This document shows positions 1 to 11,585 of a stretch of 64,000 bases of DNA, one piece after another (position 1 is the first letter of the stretch; each line of letters starts with the position of its first letter). The DNA comes from Artemisia argyi (taxonomy: Eukaryota; Streptophyta; Magnoliopsida; Asterales; Asteraceae), in assembly GCA_030686995.1 (NCBI GenBank), contig CM060708.1, positions 264,062,544 through 264,126,543 on the forward strand. The letters are read 5' to 3'. The notes beneath the pieces were generated by a model. That model was not told the DNA's origin, did no database searches, and worked only from the letters and a program-made list of their open reading frames with translations. The translations under genes and the position numbers were made by a program.

Positions 1-34
1 CACAACCAACACAATCAATGATAAACAAGTTTAA

Positions 35-680
35 TCAAATCCAAACAAACCTAAGAAACAAAACAAAAGTTATAACCATGCTCGAAACACCAACAGTAAT
101 TGATTTCGCGGCATTAGCTTTAGGAGCTTTAGCAGGAGGAGGAACAATGTTTGACGAGGAGCCATTAGGAGATGAAGAAGGTGTAGTCGAAGGTGCAACA
201 CTCGAGCCGCCTGCATGCTTGTGAGACAAAACCTTAACTGCAAGCCTTTCACCCTTGTCGCAACTTCCTTCAGCGCCACTAATGAAATAGAATGCTCCTG
301 ATTCGACAAGCTTGAACTTGACGGGACTGTCTTTGTATTTCATTATGGGCTTGGTTGTGATGCATTTCTTGTACTCACCTTCTTGTACTTGTAAAACTGA
401 GTCCTTCGTTGGATCAAACTTGAACACTGGATTAAAAGATCAAATATACAGATTATCGTATGATATTAAGAAAAATCATATAATCATGAAATAAATATAA
501 GGATAATCTATTTTTTGAAACAATAAATATGAAAATAATAACATCATTCTCTTGTGTACCAAAATCATGAAAACCATCAAACAGGAATCATTCATAAGAA
601 TCAATCTAAAAACTAACATAAGAAATTAAGAAAGAAATACCAAGCACATCTCCAATCTTGTAGTGAAATGTTGCATGAAT
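35..680 (-). pseudogene. Early nodulin-like/phytocyanin gene, probably 5'-truncated
   Basis: The reading frame ending at 35 encodes the second half of a phytocyanin (cupredoxin) domain: a DSVLQV stretch, a first Cys in EYKKC, and FYFISGAEGSC with the partner Cys. A Ser/Pro/Ala-rich linker and a hydrophobic C-terminal tail typical of a GPI-anchor signal follow. Members are extracellular, plasma-membrane-anchored proteins; many early nodulin-like ones do not bind copper. Inferred structure is a last exon at 35-426, an intron at 427-640 (GT at 640-639, CCAG at 430-427), and a short upstream exon from 641 reading FHYKIGDVL. That is the normal intron position for the family. Upstream of FHYKIGDVL the frame meets a TAG within about 10 codons and has no in-frame ATG. 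No signal peptide or N-terminal half is present before the copia element. A TATA-like TTTATATA lies at 705-712. I read this as a truncated copy, though an unseen alternative exon is possible. Confidence 0.6.
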
Positions 681-720
681 GATTGGCTATGGAAATACAG
701 TGTGTTTATATAGGCAATAG

Positions 721-1832
721 GCAATAGGCAATGAGCAATGTTAAATTTGAATTTTCCTACAATTTGTGTCGATATCATGGCTGTTTGTAGTTAAGTTGCT
801 ATAGTTAACTTGGTCATTCAATAGTTTTCTCATTAATGTTTAAAGATCCAATTCAATACTTATACTCTTTAAATTATTTCAGACGCATGGCTTTTTTTTA
901 AAAGTCTTACATTCCTTTGAATGTTCAATATTTCAAAATACTTTCCTTTCAATGACACTATTTAATGTTTTAATACGTATGACTGTCTAATTTTTTTCAA
1001 CATTAGGCTATTTCAATGATTTCAACATAATGGTTTCAAAAATTTCCTTTATTAGTGGGTTTCAACATTTCAACAATATTGACTTTTCACTTTTTCAAGT
1101 TTGACCATAAACTCTTTATAGATAGTTAAGATATGAGATTCCTAGAAATTAGGATAGTGGTGATTTGCAATTCTAAGATTTGAAAATACCCAATATTATC
1201 CAAAATTAGCTTCAATTTGTATCTTCTTGTTCATGAATGCATCTTGATTCTTCAATTTATTTTTCTAAATAAATTATATACATTTGTTATGATTACAAAA
1301 ACAATATTACTACAAGATAAAGAAAATCTTTGAATAAAATGATTCTTTTCATGCATTGAATTGGCTAATATTCAACTTGACAACACGTATACCCAATATT
1401 ATCCTAAATTAGTTTTGATATATATCTTCTTGTTGTCGAATGTGTATTGATTCTTCAATTTATTTTTCTAAATAAATTATTTATGATTACAAAAACAGTC
1501 TTTACTACAAAGTAAACATCATCTTTGAATAAAATGATTCTTGTCGTGTGTTGAATTGACTAATATTACAACTTTGACTCATTCGAGATAAAACACAACA
1601 TAAATATTGTTAATACGTAAATGGGTTCAAATTCCCATATTAAGTATGGATATGTTTCACCTTTGTAGACACTCAACATATTTGATAGTTCGAACAATGG
1701 CCAAGCTTTGTCTTTTCTTATCAAAATTTGGTTGTTATATATACACTCACATCTAAATAATCACAACCACACCTAACGTAAATGTTCATAAATCACAACT
1801 TAATTTCAGAGAGAAAGTAAGTTTATAGAGTA
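721..1832. other. AT-rich intergenic stretch with a local duplication
   Basis: No coding frame is supported. Two imperfect direct copies of a roughly 180 bp segment occur at about 1188-1375 and 1389-1567. Both contain ATACCCAATATTATCC, TTCTTCAATTTATTTTTC and a region near TTTGAATAAAATGATTCTT. Otherwise it is simple AT-rich sequence leading into the retrotransposon target site. Confidence 0.6.
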
Positions 1833-1837
1833 CAACT

Positions 1838-3108
1838 TGTTGACATAAATAATGCCTTAAAAACATTATTAAGTTTTTATCAATATCTCTATGTTTTGAT
1901 CATTACAAAATATAACCTCAAAGAACTAAAACTTATGACATAAACAAGTATTTGGTGATTAATATTTCCCTTTACATCCAAATCACTTAAGGTATGAATA
2001 AACAAAGTGTTTAGTGCAATGTATGATCAAAGGGGTATTTAATTAACTAATACAAAGTTTATTTAATTATATAATCTTATTATATATTTTTGAAAAATAC
2101 TTTTGGTAATAAGGAAAAATGTTTTAATCATACTAAATATATGATTTCAAATATTTAACCAAAATCAGTTAGTTTTTCACCAAATAAACTTTCCCCACTA
2201 AAAGACAAAGTTTCTGGCCGTTACAGTTGGGCGGCCCCCTTAATTTTAAGGGGGCCGGCCATGCTTTAAGGGGACCGGCCACGCTCCTCTGTCAGAAACT
2301 TTTGCCTATAAATACCACCTTAAACCTGAATTTTTTTCCCACCTTTTGCACTCCAGAACTTTCTGTTCTAGATCTCCATTTCCAATCTATAAATCCTTTG
2401 ATCATACATTCTTAAATCTTTGTTTCAAAGTGATCCATACATAATCCATTCAAGTGCAAGAGAAGAATACTTCTATCCCTCAAGACAAGAAGTATTACAA
2501 CTAGTTGTGATCTCCACATCTAAGTTGTTTGTGCATCATCATTGATTATTATTTCATAGTGTGATTAGTTGTGAATATTTGTTAGAGAATAGTTGTGTAG
2601 ATAGTAGAAGTTGATTAGTAGTGAAGTAGGATAGTTGTGAAGATTGGTGTGTAGAAGAAGGTGTGTAGAAGATTGGTGTGTAAAAGCTAGGTGTGAAGAA
2701 GATTGGTGTGAAGATTGGTGTGTAGATTGGTGTGTAGATTGGTGTGTATATTGGTGTGTATATTGGTGTGTACGGTTTTCTCCGCCATAAGGGAGCTTGT
2801 TGATATAGTGAAGAAAACTCTCGAGTTAGGTGCTCGGGGAGTGGAGTAGGGCAAGGAAGGTGCCTTGTAGCCGAACCACTATAAATCGCTTGTCTCTCGG
2901 TTTGATCTTTCCATCCTTTACTTATTTCATTACTTACATAATTATTGCTTCATAGTATATATATTTAGTGTTATTCATATTGTGTATAACTAGATTTCAT
3001 ATACCATCGAATCTATATTTTATAAATCAACGAAAACTTTTAAACAATTTGTTTTATAACAATTAAAACGACGTAAAACTATTCAACCCCCCCTTCTAGT
3101 TTTCCACA
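1838..3108 (+). repeat. 5' LTR of the Sirevirus-like element
   Basis: This 1271 bp LTR runs TGTTGACA...CCACA. It has a TATA-type promoter motif (GCCTATAAATACC, near 2305), a GC-rich palindrome GGCCCCCTTAA/TTAAGGGGGCC at 2233-2256, and a variable run of GATTGGTGTGTA-type repeats at about 2640-2775. It is shorter than the 3' LTR because the GC-rich block and the GTGTGTAGAAG repeats have fewer copies. Confidence 0.93.
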
Positions 3109-3110
3109 AT

Positions 3111-3123
3111 TGGTATCAAGAGC
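3111..3123 (+). other. Primer binding site (initiator Met tRNA)
   Basis: TGGTATCAAGAGC sits two bases after the 5' LTR. It matches the usual plant copia primer site complementary to the 3' end of initiator methionine tRNA, from which minus-strand DNA synthesis starts. Confidence 0.85.
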
Positions 3124-3176
3124 CACGTCTAGCAAGAATTTTAAAATATATTGTATTTTAAAACTTGTAACGATCT

Positions 3177-6100
3177 ATGGAATCTTTAAAATATTTAGAA
3201 GGGCAATCTATGCAAAGACCACCACTATTTGAAAGTGATGAATTTTTATATTGGAAAAATAGATTCGAAACGTATGTGAAATCAAAAGATCTTGATCTTT
3301 GGCATATTATTACCTTTTGTGATTTTCCCCCTATTCAATATAATGTTGAAACCAAAATGGATGAAATTGTAGCTTTTGAAAAACAAAATGATGATTTGAA
3401 AAAGAAACTAGCAAAAAATAATGAGGCTAAAATGGTTATTTATAATGCGTTACCACGCAAAGAATATGAAAGAATTTTTATGTGTAAAACCGCAAAAGAA
3501 ATTTGGGATTCTTTACTAATCACTCACCAAGGTAATAGCCAAGTCAAAGATAATAAAATAGATCTTCTTGTACAACAATATGAACAATTTACGATTCCGG
3601 AAGAGGAATCAATTGATAATGCTTTTGCTAAGTTTAACACTATCATCACAAGTTTAAAAGCACTTGATGAGACATTTTCTAGTAAAAATTGTGTTAGGAA
3701 ATTTCTTAGGGCATTGCATCCAAAATGGCGAGCTAAGGTCACGGCAATTGAAGAATCAAAGAACTTGATGACGTTATCACTAGATGAACTAATTGGCAAC
3801 TTGAAGGTTCATGAAGAAATCATAAGAAGAGATTCGGAAACGGTCAAAGTCAAGAAAGAACAAATCAAATCCATTGCTCTAAAAGCCAAAAAGGAACCTA
3901 GTGATGATGATGATTCAAGTGACGAAAGTGAAGACGAAGAATATGCAATGGCCGTAAGAGAATTCAAGAAATTCTTCAAGAGACGAGGAAGATTCACTAG
4001 ATCATCACATGACGATAGAAAATCGTTCCAAAGAAATAGAAGTGACAATTACGTGAAAAGAAAGTGCTTTAGATGTGGAAGTCCAAATCATCTCGTTGGA
4101 GAATGTTTAAAGCCGCCGGGTTATGAAAATCAAAGCGCATTTGTTAGTGGAACATGGAGTGATAGTGATAAAGAAGAAGTGGAAAAACCAAAAGAAGAAA
4201 AGTGTTTTGTGGCAAATGCAACCGACGAAATATGCCTTGGAATTGACTTGGAGCCTAACGAATGGATCAAGGATAGTGGATGTTCGAGGCACATGACGGG
4301 GAATCGCAAGCTATTCTCTACATAAAAGGCATACAATGGAGGTAACGTTATTTTCGGTAGTGACTTGCGTGGAAAAATTATTGGCAAAGGTACGATTTCT
4401 CAAGACTCACTTACTATTGAAAATGTTGAACATGTAAATAATTTAACATATAACTTACTTAGTGTAGGCCAAATATGCGATAATAAATGTAGAGTTATCT
4501 TTTCCGAAAAAGATAGCGAAATAGTTAAGAATGGAAAAATTATAGGTAGAGGTATTAGGAAGGGAGGAGTATATGTTATGAAACTAGGTAACAAACCTGA
4601 AGATAGGATATGCCTAACGACCCTAGAAGAAAACTCTACATTGTGGCATAGGAGATTAGGACATGCTAACATGCAACAAATACAATCTTTGGCCTCTAAG
4701 GAATTAGTTAGAAACTTGCCTAATCTAAAATATGACAAGCATTTTTGTGATGCATGCAAAATTGGAAAACAAGCTCATGCTAGTCACAAAGCTAAGAATA
4801 TAGTATCCACTACTAGGTGCCTAGAATTATTACATATGGATCTTTTTGGTCCATCCGCTGTGCGGAGCTATGGAGGAAACAAATATACCTTAGTAATAGT
4901 AGATGACTACTCACGATACACGTGGACTAGGTTTTTAAGTGACAAAACCCAAGCCTTTGAAAAATTCGAAATATTTAGTAAAATGATTCAAAATAAATTA
5001 GGATGCTCAATAGTTGCTATTAGGACGGACCATGGTAGGGAATTTGATAACGAAATACAATTCGGAAAATATTGTGAGTTAAATGGAATATCTCACAATT
5101 TCTCCGCTCCTCGTACTCCTCAATCAAATGGGGTAGTAGAAAGAAAAAATAGGTCACTACAAGAAATGAGTAGAACTATGTTAAATGAACAATCCATTCC
5201 ACAAAAATTTTGGTGTCACGCCGTAGATACATCGACTTATATTTTAAATAGGGTATCAATTAGAAGAATTCTAGGAAAAACTCCTTATGAGTTATTAAGA
5301 GATAGAAAACCAAACTTAAGCTACTTTAGGGTATTTGGAAGTAAATGCTATATTTTAAACACTAAGGACTACCTTACTAAGTTTGATCCAAAATCATATG
5401 AAGGAATATTTTTAGGATACTCACAAAATAGTAAAGCATATATAATACTTAACAAACACTCCATGAAGGTAGAAGAATCACTAAATGTAACATTTGATGA
5501 AACACCACCACCTCCTAAAACACTACCTTTAGAAGATGATAATTTAGTCGAAGATGAAGCCATTGAGGTTAGTAAAACAAAACCCATAGGAAATGATAAT
5601 GAAGACATCCACTTAGAAAATAACGAAACTATTAATATTAAAGAATCTAGATCACATCCATTAGATAATATAATAGGACATCTTAACCAAAGAACTCTTA
5701 GGTCACAAGCCCAAGATAAAAACAACTTCTTTTGTTTCCTCTCAGCAATAGAACCTAAGAATATTAGTGAGGCTTTAAAGGATGAAAGTTGGATTATAGC
5801 TATGCAAGAAGAATTAAATCAATTTAAGGCAAATGATGTTTGGGAACTAGTCCCAAATCCAAAGGATATGACCATCATAGGAACCAAATGGGTATATAGA
5901 AATAAGTTAGACGAGAATGGAATAGTTACTAGGAATAAAGCTAGGTTAGTTGCCCAAGGTTATAATCAACAAGAAGGAATTGATTATGATGAAACTTATG
6001 CCCCCGTAGCTAGACTAGAATCAATTAGGATATTACTTGCCTATGCTTGCGCCCTAGATTTTAAGTTATTTCAAATGGATGTGAAAAGTGCATTCCTTAA

Positions 6101-7280
6101 CGGTTTTATCAATGAGGAGGTATATGTGGCACAACCTCCAGGATTCATTGACTTCGCAAAACCTGATCATGTTTATAAGTTAAAGAAAGCTTTGTATGGA
6201 CTCAAACAAGCTCCAAAAGCTTGGTATGATCGATTAAAAGCTTTTCTTATTAAACATGATTATTCCATGGGAATGGTAGATAACACTCTTTTCACTAAAA
6301 GGAAAGACCCAAATCTCATCATTGTTCAAATATATGTTGATGACATTATATTTGGATCGACTTGTCGAGACATGTGTGATGAGTTTGCCAAAATCATGCA
6401 TGATGAGTTTGAGATGAGTATGATGGGTGAACTCAACTTCTTCCTAGGATTACAAATAAAACAACTAGATGATGGAATATTCTTTAACCAATCTAAGTAC
6501 ATTAAGGAAATGCTTAAGAAATTTGGCCTAGAAGACTCAAAACCCATGAAAACACCCATGTCTACGGAGGTAAAGCTCACAAAGGACGATGAAGGTGAGT
6601 CCGTAGATAACACCAAGTATAGAGGAATGATAGGGAGTTTACTATACTTGACGGCAAGTAGACCCGATATCATGTTTAGTGTCTGCCTTTGTGCCCGTTT
6701 TCAAGAGGATCCCAAAACCTCTCACCTAGAAGCGGTTAAGCGTATCTTCCGATACGTTAAAGGCACTATACACTTAGGATTATGGTATCCTAGGGAATCC
6801 GGCATAGAAACCATTGTCTATGCGGATTCGGATCATGCGGGAGACTACGTAGATAGAAAAAGTACTAGCGGTATTTGCACGTTTATGGGATGTTGTCTAA
6901 CATCTTGGTTTTCGAAAAAGCAAACCGCTCTTGCTATTTCTACCACCGAAGCCGAATATGTAAGCACCGGAAAGGCATGTCAACAAGCACTATGGATGAA
7001 ACAAGCTCTCGTAGACTATGGCATTAGGTTAGAAAATGTCCCCATTATGTGCGATAACAAAGGTGCGATAGATTTAAGCAAAAATCCGGTACAACACTCT
7101 AGGACTAAACACATAGAAATACGTCACCATTTTCTTAGGGATAATGTACAAAAAGGAAATATATCTATAGAAAAGGTTGCATCGGAAGACAATATTGCGG
7201 ATATATTCACAAAACCCCTTAAGCGTGAATTATTCAACCACTTGCGTTTAGGATTAGGAATGATGGAACAAGTTGACTAA
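3177..7280 (+). pseudogene. gag-pol polyprotein of the Sirevirus-like element, one in-frame stop
   Basis: A single frame runs from ATG 3177 to TAA 7278-7280, broken only by a TAA at 4323-4325. The first part (382 codons) is gag, with a CCHC zinc knuckle ([14 protein letters not shown], near 4065-4110) and the start of the protease with its catalytic motif ([11 protein letters not shown], near 4268-4300). After the stop the frame continues through the integrase HHCC region (HRRLGH...CDACKIGKQ), the integrase core (HMDLFGP, DDYSRYTW, PRTPQSNGVVERKNR), reverse transcriptase ([29 protein letters not shown]) and RNase H (ADSDHAGD, STTEAEY). No frameshift is visible. The stop falls inside the protease just after the active site, so this copy should not make full pol unless the codon is read through. 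Its context does not look like the known CAR-YYA readthrough signal. Confidence 0.92.
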
Positions 7281-8348
7281 ATTACATTGAATTAATTCTA
7301 AGTTATACTTGCATAAAAATTTATTTTTTTTTCATTCCATCTTCTCTGAGTCTAGGAATCTATTTCGCTCAAAACTTAAGATTGAGAAAATTTATTTTCT
7401 TTGCATAAACTTTTTTTTTAAAAACTCAATCAATTCTCTCTAATCTTTATTCTCACAACCTAGGAATCACATGAAAATCATTTTCATTGCATTGTTGACT
7501 AATTCTAAAAACATTGTATTTCAAAATCATGCATAAACTCTCACATAAATTGTCAAGGTATATAATCTAATATATGTCTTTGACATTCATGATCGAGTAA
7601 AAATTGAATCAAGGAGATCATTTGGATTGTTTCTTAGGATCGTTATTTCTTTTTGCTTCTAGGTGTCGAAACAATCACAACTCCACATTTGTAGGACAAA
7701 TTCACTAGTAATGGTGTCATCTTGATCCATCATTAGTCTTTCACTCACTAATTGCCCTTGCCTTTAATTCAAGATAGGTGCCTTAGGAAGCTTAAGTGTG
7801 CTTGCATTTACCTCCTATTGCTTATTATGTGTTGATTATTTGCTCTTGTGCCTATGTGTTGATTATTTGCTCTTGTGCCTATGTGTTTTTGCATGATATC
7901 TAATGTTAGATTAGATGCTATATTGTGTGTTGATTATTTGCTCTTGTGCCTATGTGTTTTTGCATGATATCTAATGTTAGATTAGATGCTATATTGCCTA
8001 AAGGAATTGAACTTGCTTGAATCCAAGTCCAAAAACACAACCTTTCTGCAAATTTTCTGCCAAAAACCCAATTCTGGCAATCTGGAAATCACCAGATGGG
8101 CGGCCCCCTTAATTATGTAAGGCGGCCCCCTTAATTTTAAGGGGACCGCCCCCTAATTAAGGGGACCGGCCATCTGATAGTCGGGTTTACAGAATCTTTT
8201 CTGCTTTTTAGCCCATTTCAACCTACATTTCCCATTTTTCACCAACACATTTTGTCCTAATCCTCCAAACAAACTTTATCCATCCTTAAACACACAAATC
8301 TTACACTATAAATATCCCCAATCCTCAAAGCTCTCCATTCATCCCATC
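7281..8348 (+). other. Non-coding spacer between pol and the third ORF
   Basis: No coding frame is supported. A direct duplication of a segment containing TTGATTATTTGCTCTTGTGC and TAATGTTAGATTAGATGC lies at about 7845-7995. At 8098-8175 there is a GC-rich run (GCGGCCCCCTTAATTTTAAGG and variants) closely related to the palindrome block in the LTRs. AACTATAAATATCCCC-like sequence at about 8305 precedes the ORF at 8349. Confidence 0.6.
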
Positions 8349-9053
8349 ATGAACTCTCCAAACAAACCAAAATCAAAAGCCTCAAGGCTAGCAAGGATGA
8401 CGGAAAAACCCGTTTGGCGACGAAAAAGTCCTAGAAACAAATCCATCATCACAAATGTAGTTGGAAATCATTCCTCCCCACCAACCTCTTATTTCCCAAA
8501 CTTTGCATCAAACCAACAAAGGAATTCATTTGATCCACTTTACAAACCATACAACATTGGCCAAACATCTTCCTTCAAGCCAAACTACACCTCTCAACCT
8601 CCAACAACTTATAATGATCCATGCAAGTTTGATGAACCATCAAACTACAATTCCAACTACTCTAACCCAACTCATCCATACCAAACCTATGATCCCCTCC
8701 ACATTGCCACGGAAAAACAAAAATTCCGTGATGAAATAAACCAAATCCATGATCTTAGTGATCTCCTTGCTATGCATCTTGCACAACGCAACAAAGGGCT
8801 ACCTCCATCATCACCCTATGCAAATTGCCTTCCCCACTCTCTTAACTTGGATCAAGTTACAAATCACACTCACTTTTGCCCTTGTTGCATATTCCTTCAA
8901 AAACAAATCCTCTACTTGAGTGAAGATATTTCTTGGATTGAATATCTTCTCACTCGTGATCATCCAATACCACCCTTAACACGATACAACATCGTGAGAT
9001 CCACTTCTTCCGCTCCATACAACACCCCATATCCACCTCAATCAAACATCTAA
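8349..9053 (+). CDS. Third (env-position) ORF of the Sirevirus-like element
   Basis: This intact 234-codon frame begins at ATG 8349, about 1.07 kb after the pol stop and 0.48 kb before the 3' LTR. That is where Sireviruses carry their so-called env-like ORF. The product starts with a basic segment (KPKSKASRLARM, RRKSPRNK), continues as a Pro/Asn/Ser/Tyr-rich low-complexity region (residues ~45-120), then has a more structured part (EKQKFRDEINQIHDLSDLL, and a CPCC cysteine cluster near residue 175). I see no signal peptide and no clear membrane segment, so an envelope function is not supported. It may be an RNA-binding or gag-accessory protein. The open frame suggests selection or youth. Confidence 0.6.
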   Translation: MNSPNKPKSKASRLARMTEKPVWRRKSPRNKSIITNVVGNHSSPPTSYFPNFASNQQRNSFDPLYKPYNIGQTSSFKPNYTSQPPTTYNDPCKFDEPSNYNSNYSNPTHPYQTYDPLHIATEKQKFRDEINQIHDLSDLLAMHLAQRNKGLPPSSPYANCLPHSLNLDQVTNHTHFCPCCIFLQKQILYLSEDISWIEYLLTRDHPIPPLTRYNIVRSTSSAPYNTPYPPQSNI

Positions 9054-9339
9054 GCTCCATGCTTTTGTTTTCCTTCAAGCAAATAAAACAAATCAACCAT
9101 GGGTTGCAAGCAAGTCCAAGTGCTCTCTTAGGCAATATAGGACTATATCTTTTATTTTGTTTTATTGTAATCAATATGCTACAAGCATATTGAATGTTGT
9201 TATGCTAGTTATTTCTATCATGCTTGAATGAATCTATTTTTATTTGCATAATTGTTGTTTTTGCATATATATATGTGTGTTGTTCTCTTCAAAATATTTT
9301 TGTAGCCAAGATTCCAATTGCTCGTTCCCTTTGTGCTCT

Positions 9340-9533
9340 CAAACGAGGGGGAGCATACATCAAGGGGGAGCTCTCTACCCGTTTAAACTTCTTTCACGAA
9401 GATTATTCGGCTTAACCTTTTTGATTTTACAAAAAAGGGGAGAAGAGAAATGGTAAACTCTATAATACTTGTTTAATAACAAGTTTTAAATCTTTTGAGT
9501 TTAAGGTTTTGTAATAATCAAAAAGGGGGAGAT
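9340..9533 (+). promoter_or_regulatory. Multiple polypurine tracts before the 3' LTR
   Basis: Purine runs ACGAGGGGGAG (about 9344), CAAGGGGGAG (about 9361), AAAAAAGGGGAGAAGAG (about 9430) and AAAAAGGGGGAGA (9520-9532) precede the LTR. The last one abuts the LTR start and should prime plus-strand DNA synthesis. Repeated tracts upstream are a described Sirevirus feature. Confidence 0.7.
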
Positions 9534-10911
9534 TGTTGACATAAATAATGCCTTAAAAACATTATTAAGTTTTTATCAATATCTCTATGTTTTGATCATT
9601 ACAAAATATAACCTCAAAGAACTAAAACTTATGACATAAACAAGTATTTGGTGATTAATATTTCCCTTTACATCCAAATCACTTAAGGTATGAATAAACA
9701 AAGTGTTTAGTGCAATGTATGATCAAAGGGGTATTTAATTAACTAATACAAAGTTTATTTAATTATATAATCTTATTATATATTTTTGAAAAACACTTTT
9801 GGTAATAAGGAAAAATGTTTTAATCATACTAAATATATGATTTCAAATATTTAACCAAAATCAGTTAGTTTTTCACCAAATAAACTTTCCCCACTAAAAG
9901 ACAAAGTTTCTGGCCGTTACAGTTGGGCGGCCCCCTTAATTATAAGGGGCGGCCCCCTTAATTTTAAGGGGGCCGGCCATGCTTTAAGGGGACCGGCCAC
10001 GCTCCTCTGTCAGAAACTTTTGCCTATAAATACCACCTTAAACCTGGATTTTTTCCCCACCTTTTGCACTCCAGAACTTTCTGTTCTAGATCTCCATTTC
10101 CAATCTATAAATCCTTTGATCATACATTCTTAAATCTTTGTTTCAAAGTGATCCATACATAATCCATTCAAGTGCAAGAGAAGAATACTTCTATCCCTCA
10201 AGACAAGAAGTATTACAACTAGTTGTGATCTCCACATCTAAGTTGTTTGTGCATCATCATTGATTATTATTTCATAGTGTGATTAGTTGTGAATATTTGT
10301 TAGAGAATAGTTGTGTAGATAGTAGAAGTTGATTAGTAGTGAAGTAGGATAGTTGTGAAGATTGGTGTGTAGAAGAAGGTGTGTAGAAGATTGGTGTGTA
10401 GAAGAAGGTGTGTAGAAGATTGGTGTGTAGAAGATTGGTGTGTAGAAGAAGGTGTGTAGAAGATTGGTGTGTAAAAGCTAGGTGTGAAGAAGATTGGTGT
10501 GAAGATTGGTGTGAAGATTGGTGTGTAGATTGGTGTGTAGATTGGTGTGTATATTGGTGTGTATATTGGTGTGTACGGTTTTCTCCGCCATAAGGGAGCT
10601 TGTTGATATAGTGAAGAAAACTCTCGAGTTAGGTGCTCGGGGAGTGGAGTAGGGCAAGGAAGGTGCCTTGTAGCCGAACCACTATAAATCGCTTGTCTCT
10701 CGGTTTGATCTTTCCATCCTTTACTTATTTCATTACTTACATAATTATTGCTTCATAGTATATATATTTAGTGTTGTTCATATTGTGTATAACTAGATTT
10801 CATATACCATCGAATCTATATTTTATAAATCAACGAAAACTTTTAAACAATTTGTTTTATAACAATTAAAACGACGTAAAACTATTCAACCCCCCCTTCT
10901 AGTTTTCCACA
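9534..10911 (+). repeat. 3' LTR of the Sirevirus-like element
   Basis: This 1378 bp LTR is near-identical to the 5' LTR. It has one extra GC-rich unit (about 22-24 bp around 9938-9962) and extra GTGTGTAGAAG-type units at about 10380-10500. TATA motif GCCTATAAATACC lies near 10022. It ends CCACA at 10911 and is followed by the target duplication CAACT. Confidence 0.93.
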
Positions 10912-10916
10912 CAACT

Positions 10917-11304
10917 TATTACACATAAACATACATTAGTTTGTACTAAATTATTGGTAATTCTTTCTGAGACTGTAAGCACAATTCAAAATGTCCAATA
11001 AGGTCAATACATGTTGACTTTTGAGGTCAATGAGACTCATTTTCAACTGCAAAGTTTATAAATGAATTTCTCTTGCAAGCTTCTAAGGAAACGCCGAAGT
11101 GACAAAAATTTCAAAAGCAAATGCTGTTGTAAAAAAAAGTATTGTTCTTTTCGTCTTACATTGTTATTTTGATTTATAAAACGATAAACCAAGGAAACAA
11201 AGACCATCGTTTATATTTCTAGTCTAAAGTTTTAACAAGAACAAATGACATGGATACTTAAAAATGAAAAACATAAACTCTATTCTTCATCGGTGTCACT
11301 TTCA
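10917..11304. other. Intergenic stretch right of the copia element
   Basis: This is AT-rich sequence that was contiguous with position 1837 before insertion. I see no gene or recognisable element in it. Confidence 0.5.
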
Positions 11305-11520
11305 TCAATCAAACTGTACACCCTTTGCCGACCGATTACTCGAGGCGCAACAGTTGGCGTTGGAATTTCTTCCTCTTCTTAGGGTTGTAAAACGGAGGAT
11401 GTGGAGCACGGTTAGGAGGAGGAGGATGAAGCTGAAAAAAAAACTTATCATTAAACAAGATGATACGTGTATAACCAACCTCGAATGCAAAGATACGTGA
11501 ATATTCTTTTCGCTTTGCAT
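11305..11520 (-). CDS. Possible small secreted-peptide gene (two exons)
   Basis: Read on the minus strand, an ATG at 11520-11518 opens a 41 nt exon (11520-11480) ending TCGAG|GTTGG. A T-rich acceptor (TTTTTTTCAG) then leads to exon 11431-11305, ending TGA. The joined frame would encode 55 residues: a short polar start, a strongly hydrophobic run (SFILLLLLTVLHILRF, residues ~14-29) like a signal peptide, then a basic/Asn/Cys tail ending KGVQFD. A TATA box (TTTTATATA on plus, 11577-11585) lies about 60 nt upstream of the ATG. I do not recognise the family. Other frames of the second exon are also open (one is Pro-rich, one acidic), so the true frame, and whether this is a gene, are uncertain. 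Confidence 0.25.
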   Translation of the reverse strand: MQSEKNIHVSLHSRLVIHVSSCLMISFFFSFILLLLTVLHILRFTTLRRGRNSNANCCASSNRSAKGVQFD

Positions 11521-11585
11521 TGCCAAGTCTATGTGAATGAAAGTAAATAAGATGAACAAAATCAATAAATTAGTGTTTTTTATAT

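Larger units (their letters stand above)
1838..10911 (+). mobile_element. Complete Ty1-copia LTR retrotransposon, Sirevirus-like (9.07 kb)
   Basis: The element has two long LTRs starting TGTTGACA and ending CCACA, flanked by the 5 bp target duplication CAACT (1833-1837 and 10912-10916). A primer binding site complementary to initiator-Met tRNA (TGGTATCAAGAGC) starts at 3111. Order of domains is gag, protease, integrase, reverse transcriptase, RNase H, which is the copia order. A further 234-codon ORF lies about 1.1 kb beyond pol. Several polypurine runs occur before the 3' LTR (around 9345-9380, 9428-9440 and 9520-9530). Long LTRs, a 3' extra ORF and multiple polypurine tracts are Sirevirus traits. 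The coding region is interrupted only by one in-frame TAA. LTR indels against near-identical unique sequence suggest a fairly recent insertion. Confidence 0.93.

Noticed and set aside
8461..8739. 92-codon frame overlapping the third Sirevirus ORF
   Set aside because: Alternative-frame shadow of the 234-codon ORF with no independent support.
10408..10593. Cys/Trp-rich repetitive frame in the 3' LTR
   Set aside because: Produced by the GTGTGTAGAAG/GATTGGTGTGTA repeats, and the frame differs between the two LTRs.
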